A DNA stretch of 64,000 bases from Streptomyces sp. Je 1-332 (GCF_040730185.1 NZ_CP160402.1:6386001-6450000), one strand, 5' to 3'. Positions 16,920 through 27,919 are shown, numbered from the stretch's first letter. The notes: generated from the sequence alone by a model not told the origin. Numbers and translations are program-made.

Positions 16920-18014
16920 CTACGGCTTTACGAGGCCCCTCGCGTCCCGTGCGAGCGCCGTGAGCCGGGAGATCGCCCGGAAGTACTTCTTCCGGTAGCC
17001 GCCGTTCAGCATCTCCTCGCTGAACAGCTGGTCGAAGGGGACGCCCGATGCCAGTACGGGCACCTCGCGGTCGTACAGCCGGTCGGCGAGCACGACAAGG
17101 CGCAGGGCGGTCGACTGGTCGGGGACCGGCGTGACGTCGGTGAGGCAGACGGCGTCGAGCCCGTCCGTGAGCGCTCCGTACCGGCTGGGGTGCACGCGCG
17201 CGAGGTGGTCGAGCAGCTGCGGGAAGTCGTCGAGGCTCGCGCGGGCGGTCGCGTACGCGGCCTTGGTGACCTGCTCGTCCGTGTACGGAGCGGGCGCTTC
17301 CGGAAGGCCCCGGTGGCGGTAGTCCTCGCCGTCGATGCGCAGCGACTTGAAGTGGGTCGCGAGGCCCTGGATCTCGCGCAGGAAGTCGGCGGAGGCGAAC
17401 CGGCCCTCACCGAGCTTGCCCGGCAGGGTGTTCGAGGTCGCGGCGAGCGCGACGCCCTCGTCGACGAGCCGTGCGAGCAGCGAGGAGACGAGCACCGTGT
17501 CGCCCGGGTCGTCGAGCTCGAACTCGTCGATGCAGAGCAGCCGGTGACCGCTGAGGGTGCGCACGGTCTGCTGGAAGCCGAGCGCCCCGACCAGGTTCGT
17601 CAGCTCGACGAAGGTGCCGAACGCCTTCTGCTCGGGGGCGGCGGGCGTCGCGTGCCAGAGGGAGGCGAGGAGGTGGGTCTTGCCCACGCCGTACCCGCCG
17701 TCGAGGTAGACACCGCGGGGGCCCGTGGGGGCGGCGGGCTTGGCGCGGCCGAACCAGCGCTTCCTGCCCGTACCGGAGGCGTGCGCCCCGCCGAGCCCGG
17801 CGGCGAAGTCGCTCAGGACCCGCACGGCCTCGGTCTGGCTCGGCTGGTTCGGGTCGGGTATGTACGTATCGAAGCGGACGGAGTCGAAGCGCGGCGGCGG
17901 CACCATCTCGGCGACCAGACGGTCGGCGGGCACATGGGGCTCGCGGGCGCACAGCGACAGGGGAGCCGCTTCGGCTATGGGGCTTTGCCCGGGGGCGGCG
18001 GTGGAGGACGACAC
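16920..18014 (-). CDS. zapE: ZapE/AFG1-type cell division ATPase
   Basis: A 364-residue AAA-type ATPase. Walker A GGYGVGKTHLLAS and Walker B LLCIDEFELDDPGD are clear, as are the sensor block AATSNTLP and the family ending FSEEMLNGGYRKKYFRAISR. ZapE acts on the Z-ring in proteobacteria; its mitochondrial relative AFG1 handles membrane proteins. The role in actinomycetes is less clear. The GTG at 18014 was chosen because relatives begin SSSTA; an ATG at 18053 would overlap the divergent gene's start. Confidence 0.87.
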   Translation of the reverse strand: MSSSTAAPGQSPIAEAAPLSLCAREPHVPADRLVAEMVPPPRFDSVRFDTYIPDPNQPSQTEAVRVLSDFAAGLGGAHASGTGRKRWFGRAKPAAPTGPRGVYLDGGYGVGKTHLLASLWHATPAAPEQKAFGTFVELTNLVGALGFQQTVRTLSGHRLLCIDEFELDDPGDTVLVSSLLARLVDEGVALAATSNTLPGKLGEGRFASADFLREIQGLATHFKSLRIDGEDYRHRGLPEAPAPYTDEQVTKAAYATARASLDDFPQLLDHLARVHPSRYGALTDGLDAVCLTDVTPVPDQSTALRLVVLADRLYDREVPVLASGVPFDQLFSEEMLNGGYRKKYFRAISRLTALARDARGLVKP

Positions 18015-18051
18015 GGTTCCTAACTCTAAGCGCCGTGCAAGACTGCTGGAC

Positions 18052-18837
18052 ATGCGACGCCTGTTCCCTGTGACCGACCAGACAGACGAAACATCCGTAC
18101 GAGAAGACGAGACATCAGTACGAGAGTGGGGGCTCGGGGAGCTCGCCGACGCGTACGCCTACCCGCCGGGCGACACCCCCTGGCTGCGCGCCAACATGGT
18201 GTCCACGCTGGACGGGGCGGCCCAGCACGACGGCCGGTCGCACCCCATCTCGAACGCCACCGACATGCGGATCTTCGGCACCTTGCGTTCGGTAGCCGAT
18301 GCCGTGGTCGTGGGTGCCGAAACGGTACGCCAAGAGGGTTACCGCCCGGCACGCGCGCGTGAGGCCTTCGCCGAGCGCAGGGCGGCGGCCGGGCAGACGG
18401 TGGTGCCCGCGATCGCGGTCGTCAGCGCGAGCCTCGACCTGGATTTCACCCTTCCGCTTTTCACCTCGCCCTTGGTGCCCACGCTCGTGGTGACCGGTGC
18501 CGAGGCGCCCACCGACCGGGTCGCGGCGGCCGAGAAGGCGGGTGCGGTGGTGGTGGTCGCGGGGGAGGGCGCCGTGGTCGAGCCGGAGCGGGTCGCGCCC
18601 GCCCTGGCCGAGCGCGGCCTCACCCGGCTGCTCACGGAGGGCGGGCCCCGGCTGCTCGGCCAGTTCGTGGCGGCGGGCGCCCTGGACGAGCTCTGTCTGA
18701 CGGTGTCCCCGATGCTCACCGCGGGGGACGCGCAGCGGATCGCCTGGGGGTCCGCCCTCGCGGTCCCGGAACGCTTCGCACTGGCTTCCGTGCTGGAGGA
18801 GGCCGGGTTCCTGTTCACCCGATACCGTCGAACCTGA
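18052..18837 (+). CDS. RibD C-terminal-type pyrimidine reductase family protein
   Basis: A 261-residue protein with the RibD_C/dihydrofolate-reductase-like fold: WLRANMVSTLDGAAQHDGRS, the NADPH site region VADAVVVGAETVRQEGY, and RLLTEGGPRLLGQF near the C-terminus. It lacks the deaminase half of RibD. Stand-alone members reduce a ribosyl-pyrimidine or act in flavin-like pathways, but none of the rib genes is near, so the exact reaction is open. It is divergent from zapE with a gap of 37 bp. Confidence 0.82.
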   Translation: MRRLFPVTDQTDETSVREDETSVREWGLGELADAYAYPPGDTPWLRANMVSTLDGAAQHDGRSHPISNATDMRIFGTLRSVADAVVVGAETVRQEGYRPARAREAFAERRAAAGQTVVPAIAVVSASLDLDFTLPLFTSPLVPTLVVTGAEAPTDRVAAAEKAGAVVVVAGEGAVVEPERVAPALAERGLTRLLTEGGPRLLGQFVAAGALDELCLTVSPMLTAGDAQRIAWGSALAVPERFALASVLEEAGFLFTRYRRT

Positions 18838-18982
18838 CAATCAGCGGAATCAGTCGTTCCGTTTCGCTTCCGTTGGGCACACTAAAAGTCGCAGACCCCG
18901 TGCGGCCACGGGGCAGGATGGTTTCCGCAGGGGCCTGCCGAGACAGACTCTCGGCAGCCCACGGATGAGAAGGGCGCCTGTC

Positions 18983-19456
18983 GTGTTCACAAGCGTATTG
19001 ATGATCGAGAAGGCCCTGACCTCCGCCGACGTGGAGTTCGTCACCACCTTGCACGGCGAGGAGACGGTCACCTTCCGGGTGCTGCTCCAGCCCCGCGGCG
19101 ACCAGGCGGACCGCCTGCTGCGGGCCATCGACGACGTGGCTCTGGGGGAGCTCGACGAGGCGGCGAAGGAAGGGGACGTCCCCGAGGGGCAGGACGCCAC
19201 GGCCCCCGCGCAGAAGGCGCTCGCGGTCTCGCTGACGGCCCTGCGCGCGTCGGGCTGCGACGCGACCGGACAGCTGATCGAGGACCACCCCCTGGACGCG
19301 CTCAGGGAACTGGTCGACGAGGCGAACGCGGACGAGGTCATCGTGCTGACCGACCCGCACTACGTGGAGGAGTTCTTCCACCGGGACTGGGCATCCCGTG
19401 CCCGGCACAAGGTGGGCGTACCGGTCCTGAAGCTGTTCTCGCACACCGAGGACTAG
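18983..19456 (+). CDS. Conserved Streptomyces hypothetical protein
   Basis: A 157-residue protein beginning FTSVLMIEKALTSADVEFVTTLHG. The alternation of strands and helices and the later EVIVLTDPHYVEEFFHRDWASRARHKVGVPVLKLF look like a Rossmann-like or Usp-like alpha/beta fold. Homologues in Streptomyces have been labelled indole-3-glycerol phosphate synthase, but none of that enzyme's TIM-barrel motifs is present, so I do not accept that name. The GTG at 18983 is preceded by AGAAGG. It sits upstream of murC on the same strand. Confidence 0.75.
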   Translation: MFTSVLMIEKALTSADVEFVTTLHGEETVTFRVLLQPRGDQADRLLRAIDDVALGELDEAAKEGDVPEGQDATAPAQKALAVSLTALRASGCDATGQLIEDHPLDALRELVDEANADEVIVLTDPHYVEEFFHRDWASRARHKVGVPVLKLFSHTED

Positions 19457-19549
19457 GAATTAGGCTGGGCCGGCCCAGTTACTAGGCTGGACCCCGCCGG
19501 GCCGCACGGCCCGGCGCGTTCAGTCGCCGTCACACCTGGAGAAAAACCT

Positions 19550-20941
19550 ATGGCACCCGGCCTTCCCACCGCCATGGACCGACCGCACTTCATCGGCATC
19601 GGCGGCGCCGGAATGTCGGGCATCGCCAAGATCCTGGCCCAGCGTGGCGCCAAGGTCGCCGGCAGCGACGCACGGGAGTCGACCACGGCCGAGGCCCTGC
19701 GGACCCTGGGCGCCACGGTCCACATCGGCCACGACGCCGCGCACCTCGCGTCCGACGCGACCTGCGTGGTCGTCTCCTCCGCCATCCGCGCCGACAACCC
19801 CGAGCTCGCCCGCGCCACGGAGCTCGGCATTCCGGTCGTGCACCGCTCCGACGCGCTCGCCTCCCTCATGGAGGGCCTGCGTCCGATCGCGGTGGCCGGC
19901 ACGCACGGCAAGACCACGACGACGTCGATGCTCGCCGTCACCCTCTCCACCCTCGGCCTCGACCCCTCGTACGCGATCGGCGGCGACCTGGACGCGCCGG
20001 GCTCGAACGCGCTGCACGGCGACGGCGACATCTTCGTGGCCGAGGCGGACGAGAGCGACCGCAGCTTCCACAAGTACGCGCCCGAGGTCGCCATCGTCCT
20101 GAACGTGGAGCTCGACCACCACGCCAACTACGCGTCGATGGACGAGATCTACGAGTCCTTCGAGACCTTCGCGGGCAAGATCGTCCCCGGCGGCACCCTG
20201 GTGATCGCGGCGGACCAGTCGGGCGCGGCGGAGCTGACGAAGCGCGTGCGCGCGGCGGGCGACCTGAACGTCGTCACGTACGGCGAGTCGGAGGGCGCCG
20301 ACCTCCGCATCCACAAGATCACCCCGCGCGGCCTGACCAGCGAGGTCACGGTGATCCTGAACGGCAAGTTCCTGACCTTCACGGTCTCCGTCCCCGGCCG
20401 CCACTACGCCCAGAACGCGGTGGCCGCCCTGGCCGCGGGCATCGCCCTCGGCATCCCGGCACACAACCTCGCGTCGGCCATCGGCTCGTACACCGGCGTC
20501 AAGCGCCGCCTCCAGCTCAAGGGCGAGGCCGCGGGCGTCCAGGTCATCGACTCGTACGCGCACCACCCCACCGAGATGACCGCCGACCTGGAGGCGATGC
20601 GCTCCTCCGCGGGCGACGCGCGCATCCTCGTCCTCTTCCAGCCCCACCTCTTCTCCCGCACGCAGGAGCTCGGCAAGGAGATGGGCCAGGCCCTGGCCCT
20701 CGCGGACGCCTCCGTGGTCCTCGACATCTACCCCGCGCGCGAGGACCCGATCCCCGGCATCACCAGCGCCCTGATCATCGACGCGGCCGTGGCGGCGGGC
20801 GCCGACGTGCGCGCCGTGCACGACAAGGGCGAAGCCGCAGCGGTCGTCGCGGGAATGACGCGGCCCGGTGATCTCGTTCTCACCATGGGAGCGGGCGACG
20901 TCACGGACCTCGGCCCGCAGATCCTGTCAGAGCTGTCGTAG
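19550..20941 (+). CDS. murC: UDP-N-acetylmuramate-L-alanine ligase
   Basis: A 463-residue Mur ligase. N-terminal domain IGIGGAGMSGIAKIL, central ATP site VAGTHGKTTTTSM, the ligand block VLNVELDHHANY, and C-terminal domain with VIDSYAHHPTEM and LVLFQPHLFSRT. It adds L-Ala to UDP-MurNAc in peptidoglycan synthesis in the cytosol. GGAG precedes the ATG at about 10 bases. murC lies outside the dcw cluster, as in other Streptomyces. The 3' end is duplicated: a 21-bp copy of the last codons follows the stop. Confidence 0.96.
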   Translation: MAPGLPTAMDRPHFIGIGGAGMSGIAKILAQRGAKVAGSDARESTTAEALRTLGATVHIGHDAAHLASDATCVVVSSAIRADNPELARATELGIPVVHRSDALASLMEGLRPIAVAGTHGKTTTTSMLAVTLSTLGLDPSYAIGGDLDAPGSNALHGDGDIFVAEADESDRSFHKYAPEVAIVLNVELDHHANYASMDEIYESFETFAGKIVPGGTLVIAADQSGAAELTKRVRAAGDLNVVTYGESEGADLRIHKITPRGLTSEVTVILNGKFLTFTVSVPGRHYAQNAVAALAAGIALGIPAHNLASAIGSYTGVKRRLQLKGEAAGVQVIDSYAHHPTEMTADLEAMRSSAGDARILVLFQPHLFSRTQELGKEMGQALALADASVVLDIYPAREDPIPGITSALIIDAAVAAGADVRAVHDKGEAAAVVAGMTRPGDLVLTMGAGDVTDLGPQILSELS

Positions 20942-20964
20942 TACCTGTCAGAGCTGTCGAAGTA
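20923..20964 (+). repeat. 21-bp tandem duplication across the murC stop
   Basis: CCTGTCAGAGCTGTCGTAGTA (20923-20943) is followed directly by a copy with one change (20944-20964). The first copy ends murC at TAG; the second, in the same frame, has AAG there and ends at TAA. The original end may have been LSELSK. Confidence 0.9.
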
Positions 20965-21000
20965 ATCGACCGCGGTTCTCGAAGTAAGGGGTTCAGTCTC

Positions 21001-21408
21001 ATGTCGTACGACGTCGAGAAGCCGGACGAGCAGTGGCGCGCGGAGCTGAGCCCCTCGGAGTACGCGGTGCTGCGCCAGGCGGGCACGGAGCCCGCGTTCG
21101 TGGGCGAGTACACCGACACCAAGACCAAGGGTGTCTACTCCTGCCGCGCGTGCGGCGCGGAGCTGTTCACCTCGGCGGAGAAGTTCGAGTCGCACTGCGG
21201 CTGGCCGAGCTTCTTCGACCCCAAGGACACGGACGCGGTCGAACTCCTGCAGGACACCTCGCACGGCATGGTGCGCACGGAGGTGCGGTGCGCACGCTGC
21301 GGCTCGCACCTCGGCCACGTATTCGAGGGCGAGGGCTATGCGACGCCGACGGACCAGCGGTACTGCATCAACTCGATCTCGCTGACGCTGGCGCCCGAGG
21401 AGGGCTGA
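21001..21408 (+). CDS. msrB: Peptide-methionine (R)-S-oxide reductase
   Basis: A 135-residue MsrB. Two CxxC pairs bind zinc (CRACG and CARCGSHLGHVF). The core CGWPSFFDP and the catalytic Cys in RYCINSISL are present. It repairs methionine-R-sulfoxide in proteins using thioredoxin. Length and motifs are complete. It follows murC by about 60 bp on the same strand. Confidence 0.95.
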   Translation: MSYDVEKPDEQWRAELSPSEYAVLRQAGTEPAFVGEYTDTKTKGVYSCRACGAELFTSAEKFESHCGWPSFFDPKDTDAVELLQDTSHGMVRTEVRCARCGSHLGHVFEGEGYATPTDQRYCINSISLTLAPEEG

Positions 21409-21445
21409 GCGGGTACCCGCGTGCGCGTCGGAGTCCGTTCACGTG

Positions 21446-21485
21446 ACGGGTGCCCGGCAGCGGATGGCCGCTGCCGGGCACCCGT
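21446..21485. terminator. Bidirectional hairpin terminator
   Basis: A perfect 18-bp stem (ACGGGTGCCCGGCAGCGG and complement) with a 4-base ATGG loop, between the convergent msrB and aminopeptidase genes. The strength and position mark it as a terminator. Confidence 0.92.
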
Positions 21486-21508
21486 TCGTGGTCCAGAACT
21501 TCAGAGCG

Positions 21509-22990
<1,482 letters not shown>

Positions 22991-23086
22991 TCAAGAGGGG
23001 AAACCGGTCAGATGCCGGTCAGCCAGTTTCGGATATCGGACACCTGCGGGCCGACGCGTCCCACCGCGTCCTGGCCGTCGCCGGGC

Positions 23087-23548
23087 TCAGTCCTCTTCCG
23101 GTGTCTCCGGACGCAGCAGCGGGTGCTTCACACCCGGGAACACCCGGGCCTTGATCACCGGCTCGGCGTCCGCGCCCTGGACCACCGTCTCGGCGATGCC
23201 CCAGGGGCGGCCCGGCAGGACGACGAAAATCGTGTACGAGGACGCGCAGCCCATGCAGTCGTAGCGGTCCACCCAGGTCTCGACCTCGGTGCGGCTGCCG
23301 GGATAGCGGGCCACGTGGCGGTGGCGGGCGTGGCAGCGGTCGCACTTCTCGCCCGGCTCGCAGGTTCCGCCGCAGGGGCACGGCACGTCCAGGGTCTCGG
23401 CCGGCTGCCAGCGCTGCGTGACGACCGCTTCGGGGGTGGCGCCCATGTCCTTCATGGCCTTGAGGTTGCGGGCGGCGACGTTGTACGACTCGCCGGTCGA
23501 CGTCATCCGGTTCCGGATCACGTCCTTGCGTCCGCGGTTCGTCGTCAT
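23087..23548 (-). CDS. Hypothetical zinc-ribbon protein
   Basis: A 153-residue protein not assigned to a named function. The N-terminus has the actinobacterial motif VIRNRMTSTGESYNVAARNL, seen at the start of many regulatory or partner proteins and probably a short helix-turn-helix-like element. The middle has a Cys-rich cluster (CPCGGTCEPGEKCDRCHARH) plus a later CMGC pair, likely binding one or two zinc ions. The ATG at 23548 is preceded by AGGAGG at 6 bases; the upstream ATG has no site. It stands alone. Confidence 0.75.
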   Translation of the reverse strand: MTTNRGRKDVIRNRMTSTGESYNVAARNLKAMKDMGATPEAVVTQRWQPAETLDVPCPCGGTCEPGEKCDRCHARHRHVARYPGSRTEVETWVDRYDCMGCASSYTIFVVLPGRPWGIAETVVQGADAEPVIKARVFPGVKHPLLRPETPEED

Positions 23549-23654
23549 TCTGGGCCTCCTGGGGTTCACGCAGCCCACCAGGAGGCCCATGAGATCGGTC
23601 CCTCTACGGTACCCGCCGTCCGGTGCGGGCCCGAATCCCGGACCGCGGTCCGGA

Positions 23655-24065
<411 letters not shown>

Positions 24066-24124
24066 GGGTGTCCTCTTCCCTGGAGGGGCGTGCTCGGTGG
24101 CTACATCCAGAACCATTGCACACA

Positions 24125-24146
24125 ATTAAGTTGTGCACAACTTAAT
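24125..24146. promoter_or_regulatory. OhrR operator, perfect 22-bp palindrome
   Basis: ATTAAGTTGTGCACAACTTAAT is an exact palindrome between ohr and ohrR, overlapping a second one (CACAATTAAGTTGTG, 24121-24135). It lies 26 bp before the ohrR start and about 60 bp before ohr. OhrR proteins bind such AT-rich TTGTGCACAA cores, so both genes should be repressed from here until the regulator's Cys is oxidised. Confidence 0.88.
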
Positions 24147-24171
24147 GGCGCGTGCCAGGTACCCTGGACCC

Positions 24172-24723
24172 ATGACGTCATCGCCGACCGCCGAACCCTC
24201 CGGGCCGACTGGACCCCCCGGGCTGACCGGGCCGACCGGGCCGCCGGGAGGCGAGCTGCCCGGCGTGCCCGACCTGCCCGGCGTGCCCGACGCCGAGCTG
24301 CTCCGCCTCGACCACCAGGTCTGCTTCTCGCTGCACGCCGCCTCGCGCGCCTTCGGCGGCGTCTACCGCGATGCCCTCAAGGACCTGGGCCTCACGTATC
24401 CCCAGTACCTGGTCATGCTGGTGCTCTGGGAACACGGCCCGCAGCCCGTGAAGGCGATCGGGGAGCGGCTGCGCCTCGACTCCGGCACGCTCTCGCCGCT
24501 CCTCAAGCGGCTGGAGGCGTCAGGGCTCGTCCGGCGTGAGCGCAGCGCCGCCGACGAGCGCTCCGTCACCGTTCAGCTGTCGGACGCCGGAGCCGAGCTG
24601 CGCGAGCGGGCGCTGCCCGTCCCACGCCGGATCCTCGCCTCGACCGGCCTGACGGTCGAGGAGGTGCTTGCCCTGCAAGGCCTCCTCGGTCGGCTGACGG
24701 AGGCGCTGGACGAGGCTCAGTGA
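24172..24723 (+). CDS. ohrR: MarR family peroxide sensor OhrR
   Basis: A 183-residue MarR regulator. The sensing Cys is in LLRLDHQVCFSLHAASRAF, the winged helix in VKAIGERLRLDSGTLSPLLKRLEASGLVRRERSAADERS. OhrR loses DNA binding when this Cys is oxidised by organic peroxide. The ATG at 24172 was chosen because an earlier ATG at 24133 lies within the operator. The 40-residue N-terminal lead has collagen-like Gly-Pro repeats (GPTGPPG), longer than in most OhrR proteins. Confidence 0.9.
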   Translation: MTSSPTAEPSGPTGPPGLTGPTGPPGGELPGVPDLPGVPDAELLRLDHQVCFSLHAASRAFGGVYRDALKDLGLTYPQYLVMLVLWEHGPQPVKAIGERLRLDSGTLSPLLKRLEASGLVRRERSAADERSVTVQLSDAGAELRERALPVPRRILASTGLTVEEVLALQGLLGRLTEALDEAQ

Positions 24724-24751
24724 GCTGTGGTTCAACCGGCCACGGCCCGCG

Positions 24752-25756
24752 TCAGCGCTTCAGCTCGCGCACGTACTTCCCGAACTTCTCCAGGCCGTCG
24801 ATGTTGCGCGGCCCGCTGATGCCCTCGTTGTAGTCGAGGACGAAGAAGTTGTTCTTCTTCACGGCGGGCAGGTCCTTGGTGTGCGGGGACTTCTTCAGGA
24901 AATCGATCTTCTTCTTGGCGGGCATGTCGCCGTAGTCGAAGATGATGATGGCCTCGGGCTCGGCCTCGGCGACGGCCTCCCAGTTCACCTGGGTCCAGCG
25001 CTCGTCGAGGCCGTCGAAGATGTTCCTGCCGCCGGCGGCCTTGATGATGTCGTTGGGCGGGACCTGGCTGCCCGCCGTGAAGGGCTGGTCCGTTCCGGAG
25101 TCGTAGAGGAAGACGGGGAGCGGGTCGCGCTTGAGGGATTCGGGGGTCTTGGACTCGACGGCGGCCACGCGCTTCTTGAGGCCGCTCACCACGTCGTCCG
25201 CCTTCTTCTCCACCTTGAAGATCTTGCCCAGGCGGTTCAGGTCCGAGTAGAGGGCCTTGAACGGGGTGACCTTCTGCGGGTACTTGGGGTAGTTGAAGCA
25301 GCTCTCCGTGTGCATGAAGCTCTGGATGCCGAGCTTGTCCAGGATCTGCGGGGTGATGCCGCGCTGGTCGCTGAAGCCCGAGTTCCATCCCGCGACGACG
25401 AAGTCGGACTTGGCCTCCGCGACGAGCTCCTTGTTCAGCAGGTCGTCGCTGAGCATTTTCACCTTGGCGTACTCCGCAGCCCAAGGGGACTCGCTCACCG
25501 GCGGGTTGGCCGGAGGCATCACGTAACCGTGGACGTGTTTCGTCAGGCCGAGGCTGAACATCTTGTCCGCGCTTCCGCCCTCGTAGACCACCGCGCGCTG
25601 CGGGGTCCTGTACGTGACCGGCTCACCGCAGCGCTTGACGGTGACCTTCTTGGAGGCGCCCGCGGACTTGGAGTCCGTGTCGACCTCGGCGCCGCAGCCG
25701 ACGAGCAGCAGGGAGGCCGCGAGCGCCGATCCGATGGTGGTGCGTGTTCTGGGCAT
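24752..25756 (-). CDS. Metal/metallophore ABC transporter, binding lipoprotein
   Basis: A 334-residue protein with a lipobox (ASLLLVGC) and a periplasmic-binding fold of the Fe-siderophore/vitamin B12 type (cluster A-II): RAVVYEGGSADKMFSLGL, DFVVAGWNSGF, PNDIIKAAGGRNIFDGL and WEAVAEAEPEAIIIFDY. It should capture a metal chelate outside the membrane and pass it to the FecCD-type permease encoded upstream. Last gene of the leftward six-gene set that starts beside a Zur-like site, so a zinc-metallophore complex is a likely ligand rather than a ferric siderophore; this is inference. Confidence 0.85.
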   Translation of the reverse strand: MPRTRTTIGSALAASLLLVGCGAEVDTDSKSAGASKKVTVKRCGEPVTYRTPQRAVVYEGGSADKMFSLGLTKHVHGYVMPPANPPVSESPWAAEYAKVKMLSDDLLNKELVAEAKSDFVVAGWNSGFSDQRGITPQILDKLGIQSFMHTESCFNYPKYPQKVTPFKALYSDLNRLGKIFKVEKKADDVVSGLKKRVAAVESKTPESLKRDPLPVFLYDSGTDQPFTAGSQVPPNDIIKAAGGRNIFDGLDERWTQVNWEAVAEAEPEAIIIFDYGDMPAKKKIDFLKKSPHTKDLPAVKKNNFFVLDYNEGISGPRNIDGLEKFGKYVRELKR

Positions 25757-25790
25757 GGTCCGGTGGTGCCTTTCAAGGGGAGTGGAGAGG

Positions 25791-26579
25791 TCACAGGGGA
25801 GTGGAGGGGCTGAGCGCGTAGAGGAGTTGGGGGTCGCCGGTCAGGGGGTGGGTGATCACGGTGGCCTTGACGCCGAACACCTCGTCGACGAGACCGGTCG
25901 TGAGCACTTCTTCCGGCGTCCCGGCGGCCACCAGTGAGCCCTGGGACAGCACTCCGATGCGGTCGCACGCGGCTGCCGCGAGGTTGAGGTCGTGCAGGAC
26001 CACGAGGACGGTGAGGCCCGAACCCTTCAGGAGCGAGAGAAGCTCTATCTGGTGGCGGACGTCGAGGTGGTTGGTCGGCTCGTCGAGGACGAGGATCCGC
26101 GGCTCCTGGACCAACGCCCTTGCCAGCAGGACGCGTTGGCGTTCGCCACCCGACAGGGTCAGTACGCCGCGGTCGGCGAGGCGGGTGAGGTCGAGGAGGG
26201 CCATCGTCCGTGCGCACAGGTCGCGTTCGCGTGCGCCGAGTGCTTGGTTGCCGCGCAGGTGCGGTGCGCGGCCGAGGGCGACGACCTCCTCCACCGTGAA
26301 GTCGAGGTCCACCGCGCCGTCCTGGGCCATCGCGGCGACGAGTTGCGCGCTGCGGCGCGGCGCCAGGCGTGAGAGGTCGTCGTCGCCCACCCGGACCACG
26401 CCGGAGCTCGGACGCAGCGCGCGGTAGACGCACTTGAGGGCGGTGGACTTGCCGCTGCCGTTCGGGCCCACCAGGCCCACGATCTGGCCGCTGCCGACCT
26501 CCAGCGACAGGTCCCGGACGAGGAGCTTGCCGTCGATCTTCACGGACAGACCGTCGAGTGCGAGATTCATCGGATCCAT
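25791..26579 (-). CDS. Metallophore ABC transporter ATPase (FepC-like)
   Basis: A 262-residue ABC ATPase. Walker A GPNGSGKST (about residues 39-47), signature LSGGERQRVLLARAL, Walker B ILVLDEPTNHLD and H-loop VVLHDLNLA are all intact. The segment GRAPHLRG is typical of FecE/FepC/BtuD proteins. It powers uptake with the permease gene one base upstream and the lipoprotein gene downstream. A second in-frame ATG at codon 4 is an equally good start. Confidence 0.92.
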   Translation of the reverse strand: MDPMNLALDGLSVKIDGKLLVRDLSLEVGSGQIVGLVGPNGSGKSTALKCVYRALRPSSGVVRVGDDDLSRLAPRRSAQLVAAMAQDGAVDLDFTVEEVVALGRAPHLRGNQALGARERDLCARTMALLDLTRLADRGVLTLSGGERQRVLLARALVQEPRILVLDEPTNHLDVRHQIELLSLLKGSGLTVLVVLHDLNLAAAACDRIGVLSQGSLVAAGTPEEVLTTGLVDEVFGVKATVITHPLTGDPQLLYALSPSTPL

Positions 26580-26580
26580 C

Positions 26581-27720
26581 TCAACGCCCCCCGAACATAT
26601 AGCCCTTGCGCCGCATCAGCGTGACGAACACCGGTACGCCGACCAGGGCCGTGATGACCCCGAGGGGCAGCTCGCGCGGTGCGACGAGGGTGCGCGACAC
26701 CAGGTCGACCCAGACCATGAACACCGCTCCGACCAGGGGTGCGACGGCGAGTACGCGGGCATGGGCGGCCCCGACCACCATGCGTACGAGGTGGGGCATG
26801 ACCAGGCCGACGAAACTGATCGCGCCGCTCACAGCGACCATCACCCCGGTGATCAGCGAGGCGAGCAGGAGCAGGCCCTTGCGGTGCCGGTCGGGGCTGA
26901 TGCCCAGGCTCGTCGCGGTCTCGTCGCCGAGCGCGAGGACGTCGAGCGCCCGGCTGTACCGGTGGAGCACGGCCGTGCCGAGCACCACGCAGGCGGCCAC
27001 GACGGGGAGGGCGCCCCAGCTCGCGGCGCCGAAGCTGCCCATCGTCCAGTACAGGACCATGCTGGTGGCCTCGCTGTCCGGCGCGAAGTAGATGATCACG
27101 CTCATCACGGCCTGGAAGCCGAGTGCCATGGCTACCCCCGTCAGGACGAGCCGCAGCGGCGAGAGCCCGCCGCCGCGGCTCGCCGATGCGACGTACACGA
27201 GGAGGGAGGCGACGAGCGCTCCGATGAACGCTCCCGCCGACACCGCGTAGATGCCGAGGGCCGCGAGGCCGCCGGTGACGGTGACGGCGACGGCTCCGAC
27301 CGAGGCCCCGGACGAGACGCCGAGGACGAAGGGATCGGCGAGGGCGTTGCGCACCAGCGCCTGGATGGCGACGCCGACCGCACTGAGCCCGGCGCCCACA
27401 AGTGCCGCGAGGAGCACGCGAGGTGTACGGATCTGCCAGACGATCTGATACGTCGTCACATCACCGGAGTCGATGCTCCCGCCGCTGACCGCCGCCCACA
27501 GGAGCCGGGCGGTGTCGCCCGGTGAGACGACGGCGGAGCCGAGGCCGATGGCCACGACGACGGAGCCGAGGAGGAGAAGCAGCAGCCCGGCACAACCTGC
27601 CACCAGCCCCACCCGGGAGGAAAGCAGACTCCGGACGCTCTTGGCCGGGGGGCCTGACGGAGGCGCTTCGGGGGCGGGGGCAATGGCTGCCGAGGGGGAG
27701 ATCGCGGGCGGCGGGGGCAT
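26581..27720 (-). CDS. Metallophore ABC transporter permease (FecCD family)
   Basis: A 379-residue permease with about 10 membrane segments and the FecCD marks RTPRVLLAALVGAGLSAVG, NALADPFVLGVSSGASVGA and LGDETATSLGI. The C-terminus ends MRRKGYMFGGR. The ATG at 27720, with GAGAGG upstream, gives a 45-residue Pro/Ala-rich cytoplasmic lead, longer than in most relatives; translation might begin further upstream in a repeat-rich segment. Its stop is 1 bp from the ATPase start, so the two are translated together. A single permease gene implies a homodimer. Confidence 0.88.
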   Translation of the reverse strand: MPPPPAISPSAAIAPAPEAPPSGPPAKSVRSLLSSRVGLVAGCAGLLLLLLGSVVVAIGLGSAVVSPGDTARLLWAAVSGGSIDSGDVTTYQIVWQIRTPRVLLAALVGAGLSAVGVAIQALVRNALADPFVLGVSSGASVGAVAVTVTGGLAALGIYAVSAGAFIGALVASLLVYVASASRGGGLSPLRLVLTGVAMALGFQAVMSVIIYFAPDSEATSMVLYWTMGSFGAASWGALPVVAACVVLGTAVLHRYSRALDVLALGDETATSLGISPDRHRKGLLLLASLITGVMVAVSGAISFVGLVMPHLVRMVVGAAHARVLAVAPLVGAVFMVWVDLVSRTLVAPRELPLGVITALVGVPVFVTLMRRKGYMFGGR

Positions 27721-27847
27721 GGCGGGGCGGGCCTCTCGGTCGGGTTGGGGGGTAGTTGGGTTGGGGGTGGGTTCGGGTGCGGTGGAGACCTCGGCAGGCG
27801 CCGGCGGATGGCTGTGGAGGGCCGGCAGGGTGATGCCGTCAGGGGTG

Positions 27848-27919
27848 GGCCGCCGGGGGTGGGCTCCGCTTGCGTCGGGGATCGGCCGCCGGGGGTGGGC
27901 CCCGCTTGCGTCGGGGCAG
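27848..27919. repeat. 36-bp tandem duplication upstream of the permease gene
   Basis: Two adjacent 36-bp copies (ggccgccgggggtgggc...) differ at a few positions. They lie between the MFS stop and the permease start in the same operon. Confidence 0.85.

Noticed and set aside
18983..19456. Indole-3-glycerol phosphate synthase
   Set aside because: The common label for such proteins is not supported: too short and no TrpC motifs.
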